NCBI RefSeq assembly: GCF_040253635.1
Contig: NZ_JBEJGX010000003.1
Location: 1,674,001 to 1,738,000, forward strand
Reading direction: 5' to 3'
DNA: 64,000 nucleotides
Origin: Streptomyces sp. Edi2
Lineage (GTDB): Bacteria > Actinomycetota > Actinomycetes > Streptomycetales > Streptomycetaceae
In this document: in pieces, positions 44,775 to 54,176 of the stretch
Layout of the letters: each line of letters starts with the position of its first letter
Position numbering within the stretch: position 1 is the stretch's first letter
Notes under the pieces: generated by a model
Seen by the model: only the letters and a program-made list of their open reading frames with translations
The model's database searches: none
What the model was told of the DNA's origin: nothing
Translations under genes and position numbers: made by a program

Positions 44775-45803
44775 CTACTTCTTCTTCTCGAGCTGGTTGG
44801 CCCACAGTTTCTTGTCGTCGACGGTGTCCTTGGTGACCAGGGGCGCCGGCAGCTGGTCCTCCAGACCGTTCTTGATCTTCACGATGGTCGAGCCGTGGCC
44901 GGTGGGGCCCGGGGTGAAGGTCTTGCCCTCCAGTCCGGCCTTGGCGTAGTACAGCGCGTACTTGGCGTAGAGGTCGGCGGGCTGGGAGAGGGTGGCGTCG
45001 ATCTTTCCGGCGCGGATGGCGTCCAGTTCGTCCGGGATGCCGTCGTTGGAGATGATGGTGATGTGCCCGTCGGAGCCGGCCGGCCGCAGGAGTTTCTTCT
45101 GTTTCAGAAGGGCGAGCGTCGGCTGCAGGAAGGCGCCACCGGCCTGCAGATAGATGCCGCCCACGTCCGGGTGCTGGGCGAGCAGGCTCTGCAGCTTGCC
45201 GGAGGCGACCTCGCCCTTCCAGTCGGTGGCCAGCTCATGCACGGTGATCTTCGGGAACTTCTTCTTCATGCACGCCGCGAAGGCCTCGGAGCGGTCCCGC
45301 CCGTTGATCGAGCTGAGGTCGCCCTGGAGTTCGGCGACCCGGCCCCTGCCGCCCAGTTTCCTGCCGAGGTAGTCACAGGACTTCTCGCCGTAGGCGCGGT
45401 TGTCGGCACGTACGACCATGTAGACCTTGCCCTCGTCGGGGCGGGTGTCGACGCTCACCACCGGGATCTTCTTCTCCGCCAGGCGCCGCAGCGCGGCGGC
45501 GATGGCCCCGGTGTCCTGCGGCGCCATGACGATGGCCTTGGCGCCCTGGTCGGTCAGCGCCTGCACATTGGAGACGACCTTGGCGATGTCGTTCTGCGAG
45601 TTGGACAGCGGCAGCGCGGCCGGCCCGCCGTGGGCCAGGTCCTTTTCGAGGTACTGCTGGTAGGAGTTCCAGAAGTCGGTGTCCGTACGGGGCATGTCGA
45701 TGCCGATCCTGCCGCCCGCGGTGCTTCCGCGGTTGCAGCCGGCGAGCGCGGCGGTGGCGAGCAGCACGGCACAGGCCACCGCGCCGGTCGTACGCAGTCT
45801 CAT
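44775..45803 (-). CDS. sugar-binding lipoprotein of the ABC importer (RbsB type)
   Basis: This is the periplasmic-binding-type lipoprotein, 342 residues from the ATG at 45803 (GAGGGACCACC before it). The lipobox is LAGC in the signal VLLATAALAGC. The type I fold shows IGIDMPRTDTDFWNSYQQYL, DQGAKAIVMAPQDTGAIAAAL and IPVVSVDTRP, typical of sugar binders. It ends in Lys-rich LEKKK, directly followed by the ATPase start. The expected ligand is L-fucose or a related deoxysugar. Confidence 0.9.
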   Translation of the reverse strand: MRLRTTGAVACAVLLATAALAGCNRGSTAGGRIGIDMPRTDTDFWNSYQQYLEKDLAHGGPAALPLSNSQNDIAKVVSNVQALTDQGAKAIVMAPQDTGAIAAALRRLAEKKIPVVSVDTRPDEGKVYMVVRADNRAYGEKSCDYLGRKLGGRGRVAELQGDLSSINGRDRSEAFAACMKKKFPKITVHELATDWKGEVASGKLQSLLAQHPDVGGIYLQAGGAFLQPTLALLKQKKLLRPAGSDGHITIISNDGIPDELDAIRAGKIDATLSQPADLYAKYALYYAKAGLEGKTFTPGPTGHGSTIVKIKNGLEDQLPAPLVTKDTVDDKKLWANQLEKKK

Positions 45804-45845
45804 GGTGGTCCCTCGGTCGTGGTGTGCGGCTGGTGCGGGGCGCTG

Positions 45846-45911
45846 TACGGGTCGGGGCGGATGCGGGCCGAGGCGGGGTACGGGTCGGGGCCGGATACGG
45901 GCCGAGGTCGG
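45846..45911. repeat. two imperfect tandem 33-bp units between SDR and binding-protein genes
   Basis: The units 45846-45878 and 45879-45911 differ at a few bases; a partial third copy follows. They fill most of the 158-bp gap before the binding-protein gene. Confidence 0.7.
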
Positions 45912-45961
45912 ACAGGGGTCGGGGCCGATGACCGGTCTTGGCCGGTCAGGTGGCGGGCAGG

Positions 45962-46759
45962 TCACGTGACGGGCCGCAGCCGCAGCCCCTGCATCCCCCC
46001 GTCCACGGCGAGCGCCGTCCCGGTGATGCCGGAGGCGGACGGGGACGCCAAGGAGGCGATGGCGGCGGCCACTTCGTCCGCGGTGACCATCCGGCCCATC
46101 GGCTGGCGGGCGTTGAGGGCGGCGCGTTCGGCGGCCGGGTCGTCGGCCCGGTCCAGCAGCCGGCCGACCCACGGGGTGTCGGCGGTCCCCGGATTGACGC
46201 AGTTGACGCGGATGCCCTCCCGGAGGTGGTCCGCGGCCATCGCGAGGGTCAGCGAGAGGACCGCGCCCTTGCTGGCGCTGTAGAGCGCGCGCTGCGGCAG
46301 GCCCGCGGTGGCGGCGATGGAACAGGTGTGGGTGATGGAGACCCGGCCCGGGGCGCCGGCAGCGGTGCGGCGCAGCGCCGGGAGTGCGGCGCGGGCGGTG
46401 CGCACCAGGCCCAGCACGTTCACGTCCAGGACCCGGCCCCACTCCGCGTCGTCGTTGTCCTCGACCGTGCCGACGGCACCGATACCGGCGTTGCCGACGA
46501 GGGTGTGCAGGGCGCCCAGCTCCCCCACCGCTTCGCCGACGGCGGTGCGCACCGCGGCGTCGGAGGTGACATCGGCCGTGACCGGGATCGTCCCGGGGGG
46601 CGCGCCGGAGGGGTCCCGGTCCAGGACGGCGACCTTGGCGCCGCGCGCCAGCAGCAGGGCGGCGGTGGCCGCCCCGATGCCGGAGCCGCCGCCGGTGACG
46701 AGCGCCGCCATCCCCTCGAAGTCGGCCGGTGGCCGGGCGTGGTGCGGTGCGGAACTCAT
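45962..46759 (-). CDS. SDR, probable 2-keto-3-deoxy-L-fuconate dehydrogenase
   Basis: The enzyme would oxidise 2-keto-3-deoxy-L-fuconate at C4 with NAD. It has 265 residues: cofactor motif [14 protein letters not shown], catalytic region [22 protein letters not shown], and the loop [19 protein letters not shown], which I recognise from this dehydrogenase group. Its ATG overlaps the dehydratase stop by four bases (ATGA), so the two successive pathway enzymes are translationally coupled. Confidence 0.88.
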   Translation of the reverse strand: MSSAPHHARPPADFEGMAALVTGGGSGIGAATAALLLARGAKVAVLDRDPSGAPPGTIPVTADVTSDAAVRTAVGEAVGELGALHTLVGNAGIGAVGTVEDNDDAEWGRVLDVNVLGLVRTARAALPALRRTAAGAPGRVSITHTCSIAATAGLPQRALYSASKGAVLSLTLAMAADHLREGIRVNCVNPGTADTPWVGRLLDRADDPAAERAALNARQPMGRMVTADEVAAAIASLASPSASGITGTALAVDGGMQGLRLRPVT

Positions 46760-48099
46760 GCGGAGACCTCCTGTTCGCCGTGCCGGCTGTGCGGGGAGCG
46801 ACGGGCGCGCCATACCGGCCCGTCGGGGAAGCGGTGGGCGGCGACCGAGGCAGGCTTCATCCGGGCCGAGAAACCGGGCGCGGACGGGGCGCGGTAGCGG
46901 CCGCGCTCGACGACGACGGGATCGCTGAAGTGGTCGTGCAGATGGTCGACGTACTCGATCACCCGGTCCTCCCAACTCCCGGACACCGCCACATAGTCGA
47001 ACATCGCCAGGTGCTGCACCAGCTCGCACAGCCCGACCCCGCCGGCGTGCGGGCACACCGGCACGCCGTACTTCGCGGCCAGCAGGAGGATCGCCAGGTT
47101 CTCGTTGACCCCGGCCACCCGCGCCGCGTCGATCTGGACGAAGTCCACGGCGCCGGCCTGCAGCAGCTGCTTGAAGACCACCCGGTTGGCGACGTGCTCG
47201 CCGGTGGCGACCTTCACGGGCTGGCCGGAGCGCACCGCGGCATGCCCCAGGACGTCGTCCGGGCTGGTCGGTTCCTCGATCCAGTGCGGGGCGTACGGCG
47301 CGAGCGCGGTCATCCATCGGACCGCCTCGGCCACGTCCCAGCGCTGGTTGGCGTCGACGGCGATCCGTACGCCGGGGCCGACCGCGTCCCTCGCCAGCCG
47401 CATCCGCCGCTTGTCGTCGTCGAGGTCGGCGCCCACCTTCAGCTTGATCTGGCCGAAGCCCTCGGCCACCGCCTTCTTCGCCAGCCGCACCAGCTTGCCG
47501 TCGTCGTAGCCGAGCCAGCCGGGCGAGGTGGTGTACGCGGGGTAGCCCTCGGCCTTGAGACGGGCGGCGCGCTCGGCCCGGCCGGGCGCCGCGGCGCGCA
47601 GGATCGCCAGGGCCTCGGCCGGGGTGAGGGCGTCGGAGAGATAGCGGAAGTCGACGAGGGAGACCAGCTCCTCGGGTGTGAGCGCGGCCAGGAACTCCCA
47701 CACCGGCAGGCCCGCCCGGGCGGCGGCCAGGTCCCAGGCGGCGTTGACCACGGCGCCGGCCGCCATCTGCATCACGCCCTTCTCGGGGCCGAGCCAGCGC
47801 AGCTGGGAGTCATGGGTGAGGTCGTGGTGGAGTGCGGCGAGAGCTGCGGCGGTGGCCGGTACGGGGCGGCCGACGACGTACGGGGCGAGGGACCGGATCG
47901 CGGCGGCCATGACCTCGTTGCCGCGCCCGATCGTGAAGCAGAGGCCGTGGCCCCGCGGCCCGCCGCCGGTGTGCAGCACGACATAGGCGGCGGAGTAGTC
48001 GGGGTCCGGGTTCATGGCGTCCGAGCCGTCGAGCTGTTCCGAGGTGGGGAAGCGGACGTCGTGGACCTCGAACCCGGTGACGGTGTCGGCCGCAGTCAT
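46756..48099 (-). CDS. L-fuconate dehydratase (enolase superfamily)
   Basis: The enzyme removes water from L-fuconate to give 2-keto-3-deoxy-L-fuconate. It has 447 residues from the ATG at 48099, with AGGGGGC seven bases before; the ATG at 48105 is an alternative. Catalytic elements are the KLKVG lysine motif, metal ligands in [23 protein letters not shown] and [19 protein letters not shown], and the His in [19 protein letters not shown]. These strings are nearly those of the characterised Xanthomonas fuconate dehydratase as I recall it. It is first in the transporter operon. Confidence 0.93.
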   Translation of the reverse strand: MTAADTVTGFEVHDVRFPTSEQLDGSDAMNPDPDYSAAYVVLHTGGGPRGHGLCFTIGRGNEVMAAAIRSLAPYVVGRPVPATAAALAALHHDLTHDSQLRWLGPEKGVMQMAAGAVVNAAWDLAAARAGLPVWEFLAALTPEELVSLVDFRYLSDALTPAEALAILRAAAPGRAERAARLKAEGYPAYTTSPGWLGYDDGKLVRLAKKAVAEGFGQIKLKVGADLDDDKRRMRLARDAVGPGVRIAVDANQRWDVAEAVRWMTALAPYAPHWIEEPTSPDDVLGHAAVRSGQPVKVATGEHVANRVVFKQLLQAGAVDFVQIDAARVAGVNENLAILLLAAKYGVPVCPHAGGVGLCELVQHLAMFDYVAVSGSWEDRVIEYVDHLHDHFSDPVVVERGRYRAPSAPGFSARMKPASVAAHRFPDGPVWRARRSPHSRHGEQEVSA

Positions 48100-48128
48100 G
48101 GGCATGCCCCCTGAGATGTTGCGGAAGA

Positions 48129-48157
48129 ACATCGGACCTCTCCCGGTCATCCGATGT
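48129..48157. promoter_or_regulatory. candidate FadR-type operator before the fuconate dehydratase gene
   Basis: ACATCGGA at 48129-48136 and its inverted partner TCATCCGATGT at 48147-48157 share the core of the palindrome at 38194-38210. They lie 30-58 bp before the dehydratase start. A further ATCGGATG occurs at 48223-48230. Confidence 0.55.
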
Positions 48158-48359
48158 ATAGACCCGCGCGTCGGGCACCGTCCAGACCCCGTACGGAAGT
48201 TGACCGAACGTGGCCGCAACAGATCGGATGAATCTCGACCCCCTCACGCAAAGGGGCTGCGAACCGGCACCACGGACGCCGTAGTCTTGGGAACGCACGC
48301 AATGGAACTGCTGCCGGCGGCCGCCCCAGGTGGCCGGACCGGTCGGAAGGAGGCGCTGG

Positions 48360-49547
48360 GTGATCGAGCTCGAGGGGGTGCCCGAGCTGATCGACCCGGT
48401 CATGGTGGCCGCGTTCGAAGGCTGGAACGACGCCGGCGACGCCGCCTCCGCCGCGGTCGCGCATCTCGACCGGGAGTGGAAGGGCGAGGTCTTCGCCGCG
48501 CTGGACGCGGAGGACTATTACGACTTCCAGGTGAACCGCCCCACCGTCTTCCTGGACGGCGGCGTACGCAAGATCACCTGGCCGACGACCCGGCTCTCCG
48601 TCGTCCGCGTCGGCGACAAGAACGGCAAGGGGCGGACCCGCGATCTCGTCCTGGTCCGCGGTATCGAGCCCAGCATGCGCTGGCGCTCGTTCTGCAACGA
48701 AATCCTCGGCTTCGCCCATGAGTTGGGCGTGGAGATGCTGGTGGTGCTGGGCTCGCTGCTCGGGGACACCCCGCACACCCGCCCGGTGCCGGTCAGCGGG
48801 GTCACCTCCGACGCGGAACTCGCGAGCCGCCTGGACCTGGAGGAGTCCCGCTACGAGGGCCCGACGGGCATCGTCGGCATCCTCCAGGAGGCGTGCACCC
48901 ACGCCGGTGTCCCGGCGGTGAGCCTGTGGGCCGCGGTGCCGCACTACGTCTCCCAGCCGCCCAACCCGAAGGCCAGCCTCGCGCTGCTCAACCGCCTGGA
49001 AGACCTCCTCGACGTGCGTATCCCGCTCGGTGAGCTGAGCGAGGACGCGCGCGCCTGGCAGCTGGGCGTGGACCAGCTGGCGGCCGAGGACAGCGAGGTC
49101 GCCGAGTACGTCCAGTCGCTGGAGGAGGCCCGGGACACCGCCGACCTGCCGGAGGCGTCCGGCGAGGCCATCGCCCGCGAGTTCGAGCGCTATCTGCGCC
49201 GCCGTGACCCGCAGGCCCCTCCCGGTGTGGCGACCGAGGGCGGGCTCGCCGAGGGCCGGGACAGCTCCTACCTCCGCGACTCCGCCGGCGGCCGCGGCCG
49301 CCCGCCCCGCCCGGTGTCCAAGGAGCCGCGGGAGCCGAAGCCCGGCGACGACAGCGGTACGCCGCCGAAGGACACCGGTACGGGCCAGAAGGACTCCGGT
49401 ACGGCGCCGGTGGACACCGGCAAGGGCAACAAGGGCTCCGGTGACGCGCCCGACCCACCGGCAGACCCGCCGGGAGGCGCCCCGGGAGGCGCGGACTCCG
49501 CCGACTCCACACGGCCGGAGGACGGCCCGGAGGACGCCGGAAACTGA
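48360..49547 (+). CDS. parJ: PAC2-family protein, ParJ orthologue
   Basis: The PAC2 fold is related to proteasome assembly chaperones. In S. coelicolor the protein at this position, ParJ, binds ParA and affects sporulation septation. The GTG at 48360 (GGAAGGAGG upstream) gives 395 residues. The PAC2 domain spans about 1-270: LIDPVMVAAFEGWNDAGDAA, DFQVNRPTV, VEMLVVLGSLLGDTPHTRPV and GPTGIVGILQEAC. The last 100 residues are a disordered Pro/Gly/Asp tail with repeated DTG/DSGT units. Location upstream of mshC supports the assignment. Confidence 0.88.
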   Translation: MIELEGVPELIDPVMVAAFEGWNDAGDAASAAVAHLDREWKGEVFAALDAEDYYDFQVNRPTVFLDGGVRKITWPTTRLSVVRVGDKNGKGRTRDLVLVRGIEPSMRWRSFCNEILGFAHELGVEMLVVLGSLLGDTPHTRPVPVSGVTSDAELASRLDLEESRYEGPTGIVGILQEACTHAGVPAVSLWAAVPHYVSQPPNPKASLALLNRLEDLLDVRIPLGELSEDARAWQLGVDQLAAEDSEVAEYVQSLEEARDTADLPEASGEAIAREFERYLRRRDPQAPPGVATEGGLAEGRDSSYLRDSAGGRGRPPRPVSKEPREPKPGDDSGTPPKDTGTGQKDSGTAPVDTGKGNKGSGDAPDPPADPPGGAPGGADSADSTRPEDGPEDAGN

Positions 49548-49554
49548 ACGCCCT

Positions 49555-49590
49555 GCGCTGCCCCTCCCCCCGAGGCGGGAGGGGCAGCGC
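49555..49590. terminator. terminator between convergent parJ and GH31 genes
   Basis: A perfect 14-bp stem (49555-49568 with 49577-49590) closes an 8-base loop and ends 4 bp before the GH31 stop codon. Confidence 0.85.
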
Positions 49591-49594
49591 CTGC

Positions 49595-52500
49595 TCACCC
49601 CGAGCAGTGGAAGCGCGCCCCCGCCCAGTCGCCGTGATCGCCGGACTTCTTGCCGTCGGTGTCGGTCACCTTGAGGCGTACGTGCCGGACGCCGCCGAGC
49701 GGCACGTCCACCGCCACCGGTGCCGAGGCGCCGGTCAGTTTCGGTGAGGTCCACAGCACCTTGCCGTCCCCCTCCACCGAGAAGGCGACCTGCCCGTAGT
49801 CGGCGATCTCGTCGTCGATCCCGGCATCCGCGGTGAAGGACGTACAGCGCCCGCCGGTGAAGAACTCCAGGTCCGAGTCGGCGTGCGTCCCGAGGCCCTT
49901 GGCGTACGTCTTCCCGGCGAGGGTGAGCGGATGGCCGTCCGCCGCCCCCGACTCGCCGTTGCTGCGGTCCCGTTCGGCCGGCCCGTAGCCATTGGTGCCG
50001 CTCAGCCACTCCAGGTCGCTCGCCCAGGTGTCCTGGGCGGGCGCCTTCGGGACGGCCCGCACCTCGAAGCGGTGCACCGCCGTGCGCGGCGCACCGGCCG
50101 AGCGGTAGCGGACGGTGGCGGTCACCGTGACCGGGTCCGCGCTCCTGGCGTCCTTCGGCGCGGTGAGCGTCGGCGTGTCGCGCAGGGTGGTTCCGGCCGC
50201 GATCCGCGCATGGCGCACCGGCGCCGAGACGGTCCAGCCCTTGGGCGCGGACAGGGACACCGACACCTCATGTGCCGTACGGGTGCCCGCGGTGAGCGCC
50301 GTCCGTACGGCCGTCGGCACGCCCTTGGTCACTTCCTGACCGCCCGGCGTGGATACCGCGACCGTCGCGCCCGGGGTCCGGCCGCCGACCGCGCTCGCGC
50401 CCTTCAGCAACAGGGTGAACGCGCGGCCGGTGGGGCGGGAGGCGGTCTTGACCCGGACGACGCCCGCGCGGTCGGCGGGGTCGTGGATCCAGCCCTCGTC
50501 CGCCGCCTCGAACGCGCCCGCGGACGGCAGCCGCTTCAGCGGACGGCCGTCCAGGGTGACGCCGCGCGGGGCGTCCCCGGTGTGCACGGTGAAGCGGTAC
50601 GGCCGGGCCGTCTGCTTCCCCCGGAACGAGCCCCGCAGGGCGCCGATGCCGATCCGTACGTCGCCGCCGCCGGAGCGCGGTGCCGCCACCTGCACCCGCT
50701 GGGTGGCGCTGCTGCCGTCCCGGTGCGCGCGGGTCACCCCGTCGTCCTCGTAGAGGGTGAACGAGGAACGGCCCTGCGGATAGACGTCCCAGGCGAGCGG
50801 CGAGTGTGCCGTCCGGTCCTGGTACGACCTGATGCCGGGCCACATGGGCACGGCGGCACCGGCCCTGACGAAGAGCGGCAGGGTGTCCAGGGGCGCGCTG
50901 TAGCCGTTGATGGTGGCCGGCCCCCGGTAGGTGCGTCCGGTCCAGTAGTCGACCCAGGTGCCCTTCGGGAGGTAGATGCCGTCGCGGGTTCCGGTGTCCT
51001 GGTAGACGGGCGCCACGAGGAAGTCCTGGCCGGTCAGGAACTCGTACTTGGCGGCGTCGGTGGCGGCCTTGGGGTCGTCGGGGTATTCGAGCGACAACGG
51101 GCGCACCGGCCCGACGCCGGTCCGGGTCGCCTCGGCCGCGTAGGAGTACATGTAGGGCAGCAGCGACTCCTTCAGCTTCAGATACTTCCGGTTGACGGAG
51201 GTGTAGGGCTCGCCCTGGCGATAGGGCTGTTTGTCGCTGTCCGCCCAGCCGTCCATCGTCATCATCGCCGGGAGGAAGGACTTCCACTGCAGGTCGCGGA
51301 CGTAGGTCCGGGGGCTGCCGCCGAAGATGCCGTCCACGTCGCCGGTCGTGTAGGCGAGTCCGGACATCGTCGCGCCCGCGTAGGTGGGTATCTGCCAGCG
51401 GATGTAGTCCCAGGTGCCGCTCTGGTCACCGGACCACTGGACCCCGCAGCGCTGGGCGCCCGACCAGCTCTCGGGGGCCCAGGTGAAGCCCCGGGCATCG
51501 CTGTTGTCCTCGATGCCCTTGTAGGCGTCCTTGCAGCCGTCCAGGGCGAATTTGTAGCCGTCGCCGACCCAGGCGACATCCAGTTTGGCGATCCGCTGGC
51601 CCGCCTTGACCTGGTCGGCGAGCTTGCCGATGCCGTCCTCGGTCCACAGTCCGAGCTTCATCTTCCGCTCGCCGAGGCCCTTGGAGGTCTCGGCCAGGTT
51701 CTCGTAGCCGCAGCCGTAGCCGTCGTTGACCAGCATCCAGCCGTTGGGCAGGTCGTGTGCCGTGTAGCCGTCGGCGACCTTCAGGGCGTCCAGGGTGTGC
51801 CGCTCCCCCCGGTTCGCATTGTGCAGATAGCAGTCCGAGTCGCCGATCTCCAGGCCGTACAGCGGCGGCAGGAAGGGCTTTCCGGTCAGCGAGGTGTACT
51901 GGCCGATGACGTCCTTGGCGCTCGGCCCGGCGAAGTAATAGGCGTCGAAGCGGCGTTCCTTCGCGCGCGTCGTCACCGGCTCGTCGAAGGCGTACGTATT
52001 GGGCGCGTACGTATTGCGGAAGACCCCGTATCCCGCGGACGAGAGGTAGAACGGGACGGAGTTGGGGTGTCCGCCGTCGTCCCAGTGGTAGTCGACGCCG
52101 ACCTCGACGGTGTGGCCGCGGTGTGAGGTGTTGCCGCGCCCGTTCTGCATCCCGGCGCCGTAGAACTGCTCGTCGCTCCCCCGCGCCAGGGTCTGGGTGG
52201 TGGTCGCGTCGTCCCAGCTCAGCCCCTTCGCCTCGGACCACACCAACGAGCCGTCGGCCCGCCGCAGTTCGAAGCGCAGCGGCGCCTTGAAGGCCTTCAG
52301 GGTGACCTGCGAGGTGCTGAGTTCGTAGGCGTCCCCGGCGTCCCGCCAGTGGGTGGCGGGCGGTGCGCCCCGGGGCAGCACGATGTCCTTGCCGGTCGGG
52401 TCGGTGAAGGTGCCGTCCGGGGCGAGTTCGATACGGAAGGTCCGGTCCGTCACGAAGCTGACGCGTGCCTCGGCCCGGCCCGCGTGCAGACGGTAGACGG

Positions 52501-52651
52501 GTCCGTCCGCGGCGAAGCCGGTGATGTCGCCGACGGTCTGCGCGGGTGCGCGGCCGTCCGCCCGTACGCTGCCCGCCGGCCCCGCGACGGCCGCCACGAG
52601 TCCGAGCAGCGCGGCAACGACCGCCACCCGCAGTGCTGTTGGTTTCCTCAT
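49595..52651 (-). CDS. secreted glycoside hydrolase family 31 with NEW3 and NPCBM domains
   Basis: This extracellular alpha-glycosidase has 1018 residues. The signal peptide is RVAVVAALLGLVAAVAGPAG, cut near residue 32. Then come a mutarotase-like N-domain, the GH31 barrel (about 260-650), and beta domains. The nucleophile Asp is in IAKLDVAWVGDGY (about residue 356) and the acid/base in VQWSGDQSGTWDYIRW. A NEW3 domain (about 790-870) and a C-terminal NPCBM domain (about 890-1018; KGLGTHADSDLEFFTGG) follow, the last usually binding carbohydrate. GH31 covers alpha-glucosidase, xylosidase and galactosidase activities; which applies is not clear. No strong ribosome site precedes the ATG. Confidence 0.92.
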   Translation of the reverse strand: MRKPTALRVAVVAALLGLVAAVAGPAGSVRADGRAPAQTVGDITGFAADGPVYRLHAGRAEARVSFVTDRTFRIELAPDGTFTDPTGKDIVLPRGAPPATHWRDAGDAYELSTSQVTLKAFKAPLRFELRRADGSLVWSEAKGLSWDDATTTQTLARGSDEQFYGAGMQNGRGNTSHRGHTVEVGVDYHWDDGGHPNSVPFYLSSAGYGVFRNTYAPNTYAFDEPVTTRAKERRFDAYYFAGPSAKDVIGQYTSLTGKPFLPPLYGLEIGDSDCYLHNANRGERHTLDALKVADGYTAHDLPNGWMLVNDGYGCGYENLAETSKGLGERKMKLGLWTEDGIGKLADQVKAGQRIAKLDVAWVGDGYKFALDGCKDAYKGIEDNSDARGFTWAPESWSGAQRCGVQWSGDQSGTWDYIRWQIPTYAGATMSGLAYTTGDVDGIFGGSPRTYVRDLQWKSFLPAMMTMDGWADSDKQPYRQGEPYTSVNRKYLKLKESLLPYMYSYAAEATRTGVGPVRPLSLEYPDDPKAATDAAKYEFLTGQDFLVAPVYQDTGTRDGIYLPKGTWVDYWTGRTYRGPATINGYSAPLDTLPLFVRAGAAVPMWPGIRSYQDRTAHSPLAWDVYPQGRSSFTLYEDDGVTRAHRDGSSATQRVQVAAPRSGGGDVRIGIGALRGSFRGKQTARPYRFTVHTGDAPRGVTLDGRPLKRLPSAGAFEAADEGWIHDPADRAGVVRVKTASRPTGRAFTLLLKGASAVGGRTPGATVAVSTPGGQEVTKGVPTAVRTALTAGTRTAHEVSVSLSAPKGWTVSAPVRHARIAAGTTLRDTPTLTAPKDARSADPVTVTATVRYRSAGAPRTAVHRFEVRAVPKAPAQDTWASDLEWLSGTNGYGPAERDRSNGESGAADGHPLTLAGKTYAKGLGTHADSDLEFFTGGRCTSFTADAGIDDEIADYGQVAFSVEGDGKVLWTSPKLTGASAPVAVDVPLGGVRHVRLKVTDTDGKKSGDHGDWAGARFHCSG

Positions 52652-52760
52652 GCCCGCAGCTCTAGTGCGCGCCCGGGCCGCGCCACCATGGACTCTTGGG
52701 CCGGGTTGCTGGATTTCTGCGCGCCCGCCGGCCGGCGGGCCGGCACGAAGGATGGCAAGA

Positions 52761-52792
52761 GGGGCGCCTCCGCCGGTCGGCGAAGGCGCCCC
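52761..52792 (-). terminator. mshC terminator
   Basis: GGGGCGCCT with AGGCGCCCC and, inside, CGCCG with CGGCG, with one C-A mismatch between the two stems. It lies 22 bp past the mshC stop. Confidence 0.8.
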
Positions 52793-52814
52793 TGAGGACG
52801 GGTGCGGCGGGTGG

Positions 52815-54044
52815 TTACAGGGCCACGCCGAGCAGTGCGTCGACCGCACGGGAGACGAGGCCGGGAGCGCCCTCGTCGCTGCCGCCGCCGGACTCCTGCG
52901 CCGCGGCCCAGCGGTCCACGGCCGCGAGGGCGGCCGGGGAGTCCAGGTCGTCGGCCAGCGCCGTACGGATCTCCTCCAGGAGGGCGTCGGCGGACGTGCC
53001 GTCGGGACGGGAGACCGCGGCACGCCAGCGCGCCAGCCGCTGAACGGCCTCCTCCAGCACCGCGTCGGTCCACTCCCAGTCGGCGCGGTAGTGGTGCGCC
53101 AGCAGCGCCAGGCGGATCGCCGCCGGGTCGGTGCCGTCGCGCCGCACCACGGAGACGAAGACGAGGTTGCCCTTGGACTTGGACATCTTCTCGCCGTTCA
53201 GGGCCACCATCCCGGCGTGCACATACGCCTTGGCGAAGGGGTACTCGCCGGTGAGCGCCTGGGCGTGCGAGGCGCCCATCTCGTGGTGCGGGAAGGCGAG
53301 GTCGGAGCCGCCGCCCTGGACGTCGAAGCCCATGCCGAGGAGGTCCAGGGCGATGGCGACACACTCGATGTGCCAGCCGGGCCGGCCGCGGCCCAGCGAG
53401 CCGCCGTCCCAGCTCGGCTCGCCGTCACGGGCGGCCATCCACAGCATCGGGTCGAGCGGGTTCTTCTTGCCTTCGCGCTCGGGGTCGCCGCCGCGCTCCG
53501 CGGACAGCAGCCGCATCGCCTCGGCGTCCAGCCCGGAGACCTCGCCGAAGTGCGGGTCGGCCTCGACGGAGAAGTAGGTGTCACCGTCCAGCTCGTAGGC
53601 GGCGCCGGCGTCGCGCAGCCGCTCCACCAGCGGGACGATGCCGGGTATCGCCTCGACGGCGCCTATGTAGTGGCGGGGCGGCAGCATCCGCAGGGCCGTC
53701 ATGTCCTCGCGGAAGAGGGCGGTCTCGCGCTCGGCAAGCGCCGTCCAGTCGACGCCGGTGGCAACGGCCCGCTCCAGGAGCGGATCGTCGACATCGGTGA
53801 CGTTCTGCACGTAGTGAACCTGGCGCTTCGTGTCGAGCCACACGCGCTGAACCAGGTCGAACGCGTTGTAGGTCGCCGCGTGCCCCATGTGGGTGGCGTC
53901 GTACGGCGTGATGCCGCACACGTAGATACGGGCGACGGGACCGGGGTCGAGGGTTACCCGTCCGCCGGTCGCGGTGTCGTGGATCCTCAGGTCGCGGCCC
54001 TGGCCAGGCAGGGCGGGGACCTCAGAAGCGGGCCATGCATGCAT
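52815..54044 (-). CDS. mshC: cysteine:GlcN-Ins ligase of mycothiol synthesis
   Basis: MshC joins cysteine to 1-O-(2-amino-2-deoxyglucosyl)-myo-inositol using ATP, the third step to mycothiol. It is a cysteinyl-tRNA synthetase homologue of 409 residues, shorter because the anticodon domain is missing. The zinc ligand is in [20 protein letters not shown], where THMGH is the HIGH equivalent. [10 protein letters not shown] and [19 protein letters not shown] contribute the other zinc and substrate residues, and the KMSKSKGN loop is intact. The three following minus-strand genes upstream are its usual neighbours. Confidence 0.95.
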   Translation of the reverse strand: MHAWPASEVPALPGQGRDLRIHDTATGGRVTLDPGPVARIYVCGITPYDATHMGHAATYNAFDLVQRVWLDTKRQVHYVQNVTDVDDPLLERAVATGVDWTALAERETALFREDMTALRMLPPRHYIGAVEAIPGIVPLVERLRDAGAAYELDGDTYFSVEADPHFGEVSGLDAEAMRLLSAERGGDPEREGKKNPLDPMLWMAARDGEPSWDGGSLGRGRPGWHIECVAIALDLLGMGFDVQGGGSDLAFPHHEMGASHAQALTGEYPFAKAYVHAGMVALNGEKMSKSKGNLVFVSVVRRDGTDPAAIRLALLAHHYRADWEWTDAVLEEAVQRLARWRAAVSRPDGTSADALLEEIRTALADDLDSPAALAAVDRWAAAQESGGGSDEGAPGLVSRAVDALLGVAL

Positions 54045-54176
54045 GAGATGAGCCTAACCGGACGGATGTTCCGTCTACGAACGGGATCAGAGGTCTGGCC
54101 GGAAAGGCGGTCTTGTGTTCAGCGTCCGAACATGCAAGCGGACCGGGCGGTGTCCCGCCGCGCCCACGGCGGAATC

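Noticed and set aside
43009..44949. 646-codon plus-strand frame opposite the ABC ATPase
   Set aside because: Antisense shadow; the minus strand has both Walker motifs and the ABC signature.
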